A program made the translations under genes and the position numbers. The notes beneath the pieces were generated by a model that saw nothing but the letters and a program-made list of their open reading frames with translations, did no database searches and was not told the origin of the DNA. DNA of 8,425 nucleotides, taken from positions 600-9,024 of the forward strand of contig DXZV01000060.1 in assembly GCA_019419485.1 (NCBI GenBank), given 5' to 3'. This stretch comes from Collinsella sp. (GTDB lineage: Bacteria > Actinomycetota > Coriobacteriia > Coriobacteriales > Coriobacteriaceae). Below are positions 7,569-8,425 of the stretch, piece after piece. Position 1 is the first letter of the stretch. Each line of letters starts with the position of its first letter.

Positions 7569-7579
7569 AGGTGCCGTAC

Positions 7580-7610
7580 TTGACTTTAACTCTGCTTTAA
7601 CTGGTACCAT
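7580..7610 (+). promoter_or_regulatory. Putative promoter and tandem direct repeat upstream of the DUF362 gene
   Basis: TTGACT (7580-7585) is a good -35 box; TACCAT (7605-7610) is the nearest -10 candidate, but the 19-base spacing is long. The octamer CTTTAACT occurs twice (7584-7591 and 7595-7602), 11 bases apart and so on the same face of the helix, between the two boxes. A tandem repeat placed this way is a candidate operator for a regulator. The segment lies just outside the palindromic element and is AT-rich compared with the flanking genes. Confidence 0.4.
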
Positions 7611-7652
7611 CCTCTATGTCTGTAACGCCATATAGACCGAGGGGATATATCT

Positions 7653-8425
7653 ATGACCGCAACTACACCCGCAGCACCCGCCAAGGTGTACTTCACCAAC
7701 CTGCGCACGCATGCTCGCGAGAGCCAGCTCGACAAGCTCAAGCGCCTCATCCGTCACGCCGGTATCGAGCAGATCGACTTTGAGAACAAGTTCGTCGCCA
7801 TCAAGATTCACTTTGGCGAGCTGGGCAACCTGAGCTTTTTGCGCCCCAACTACGCCCGCGCCGTCGCGGATGTCGTGAAGGAGCTGGGCGGCAAGCCCTT
7901 CCTCACCGACTGCAATACGCTCTATGTGGGTAGCCGCAAAAACGCGCTCGAGCACATCGACACCGCCTACCAGAACGGCTTTACCCCGTATGCCACGGGT
8001 TGCCAGATCATCATCGCCGACGGCCTCAAGGGCACCGACGAGGCGCTCGTCCCGGTCGAGGGTGGCGAGTACGTGCGCGAGGCCAAGATCGGTCAGGCGC
8101 TCATGGATGCCGATATCGTGATCAGTCTCACCCACTTTAAGGGTCATGAGCAGGCCGGTTTTGGCGGCGCCATGAAGAACCTGGGCATGGGAGGCGGCAG
8201 CCGTGCCGGCAAGATGGAGCAGCATGCCGCCGGCAAGCCGAACGTCGCGGCCGAGCACTGCATTGGCTGCCGTGCCTGCGAAAAGATCTGCGCGCACAAC
8301 GCTGTCTCGTTCGACGACACCCGCGAGCGCGAGCTTGCCAGCGGCGCTACTCGCACGGTGCACGTGGCCAGCATCGACCACGATCGCTGCGTGGGCTGCG
8401 GCCGCTGCATTGCGGCATGCAATCA
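7653..8425 (+). CDS. DUF362 domain protein with two 4Fe-4S motifs; C-terminus cut by window edge
   Basis: At least 257 residues are in frame to the right edge with no stop. The start is the ATG at 7653, with GAGGGG (7639-7644) eight bases upstream. The N-terminal two hundred residues match the DUF362 pattern: KVYFTNLRT, then VAIKIHFGELGNLSFLRPNY, then FLTDCNTLYVGSRKNALEH, then the conserved DIVISLTHFKGHEQAGFGGAMKNLGMG text. Two ferredoxin-type cluster motifs follow: C203-C206-C209-C213 (CIGCRACEKIC) and C246-C249-C252-C256 (CVGCGRCIAAC). The first lacks the proline that usually follows the fourth cysteine. The family is widespread in anaerobes and presumably handles electrons in the cytoplasm, since no signal peptide or helix is visible; no reaction is established that I can name. 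It has its own upstream region and is not obviously linked to the transporters. Confidence 0.9.
   Translation, partial: MTATTPAAPAKVYFTNLRTHARESQLDKLKRLIRHAGIEQIDFENKFVAIKIHFGELGNLSFLRPNYARAVADVVKELGGKPFLTDCNTLYVGSRKNALEHIDTAYQNGFTPYATGCQIIIADGLKGTDEALVPVEGGEYVREAKIGQALMDADIVISLTHFKGHEQAGFGGAMKNLGMGGGSRAGKMEQHAAGKPNVAAEHCIGCRACEKICAHNAVSFDDTRERELASGATRTVHVASIDHDRCVGCGRCIAACN

Larger units (their letters stand above)
7414..7569. mobile_element. 156-bp palindromic element with terminal inverted repeats (MITE or REP/BIME-like)
   Basis: The two ends are inverted copies. Positions 7414-7441 and the complement of 7542-7569 agree at 25 of 28 bases: 14 perfect terminal bases (TAGTCATTGGGGAC), three mismatches, then 11 perfect. 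Each end is itself a small hairpin. Between them lie a third hairpin of the same sequence type, a diverged direct copy of the left end, and a central hairpin. It has no coding capacity. Such GGGGAC-bearing palindrome clusters resemble elements moved by IS200-related Y1 transposases (TnpA-REP/RAYT); that link is from recall. No target-site duplication is evident. Its first three bases are the stop codon of the FtsX permease. It could also influence mRNA stability or termination between the two genes. Confidence 0.7.

Noticed and set aside
7414..7570. Possible CRISPR array, because of several similar repeats of about 27 bases
   Set aside because: Only three full units, in mixed orientation with unequal spacing and no spacer-like sequences of constant length; palindromic mobile-element structure fits better.
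7461..7570. Rho-independent terminator after the FtsX permease
   Set aside because: Several hairpins are present but none is followed by a T-run on either strand, so intrinsic termination is not supported.

Overview
The window is GC-rich (clearly above 60% G+C), with strong GC3 bias and tightly packed genes. Codon use, the gene families and the style of the intergenic repeats suggest a Gram-positive actinobacterium, most like gut Coriobacteriia (Collinsella/Eggerthella type). That placement is inference from recall; no search was run.

Layout: (1) Positions 1-409, minus strand, hold the N-terminal part of a polytopic membrane protein that runs off the left edge. It looks like the sensor half of a small histidine kinase. 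(2) Positions 410-606 are a divergent control region. It holds a leaderless-type promoter for the minus-strand gene and a CRP-like palindrome upstream of the plus-strand operon. (3) Positions 607-3934 are a three-gene, translationally coupled ABC exporter operon: one ATPase and two ABC-2 type permeases, each with a large extracytoplasmic domain after the first membrane helix. This resembles the LnrLMN/YfiLMN-type drug-export cassettes. (4) Positions 4028-7416 are a second, independent ABC system: a LolD/MacB-type ATPase and an 888-residue FtsX-type permease with two extracellular domains, the second holding an acidic Ala/Asp-rich helical insert. (5) Positions 7414-7569 are a 156-bp palindromic repeat element with near-perfect terminal inverted repeats; it overlaps the permease stop codon. 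(6) From 7653 to the right edge there is a DUF362-type protein with two 4Fe-4S motifs, cut by the window end.

How it fits together: the divergent sensor-like gene and the first ABC operon form a plausible sense-and-export module, in which the sensor (with a response regulator expected off the left edge) controls the exporter. The second ABC pair belongs to the mechanotransmission class, which works on lipids, peptides or lipoproteins at the outer face of the membrane. The DUF362 iron-sulfur gene has its own promoter-like region and ribosome-binding site and is probably functionally unrelated. The least ordinary part of the window is the mosaic of inverted and direct repeats between the FtsX permease and the DUF362 gene. 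It has the architecture of a non-autonomous mobile palindromic element (MITE or REP/BIME-like). I see no clearly new multi-gene system.
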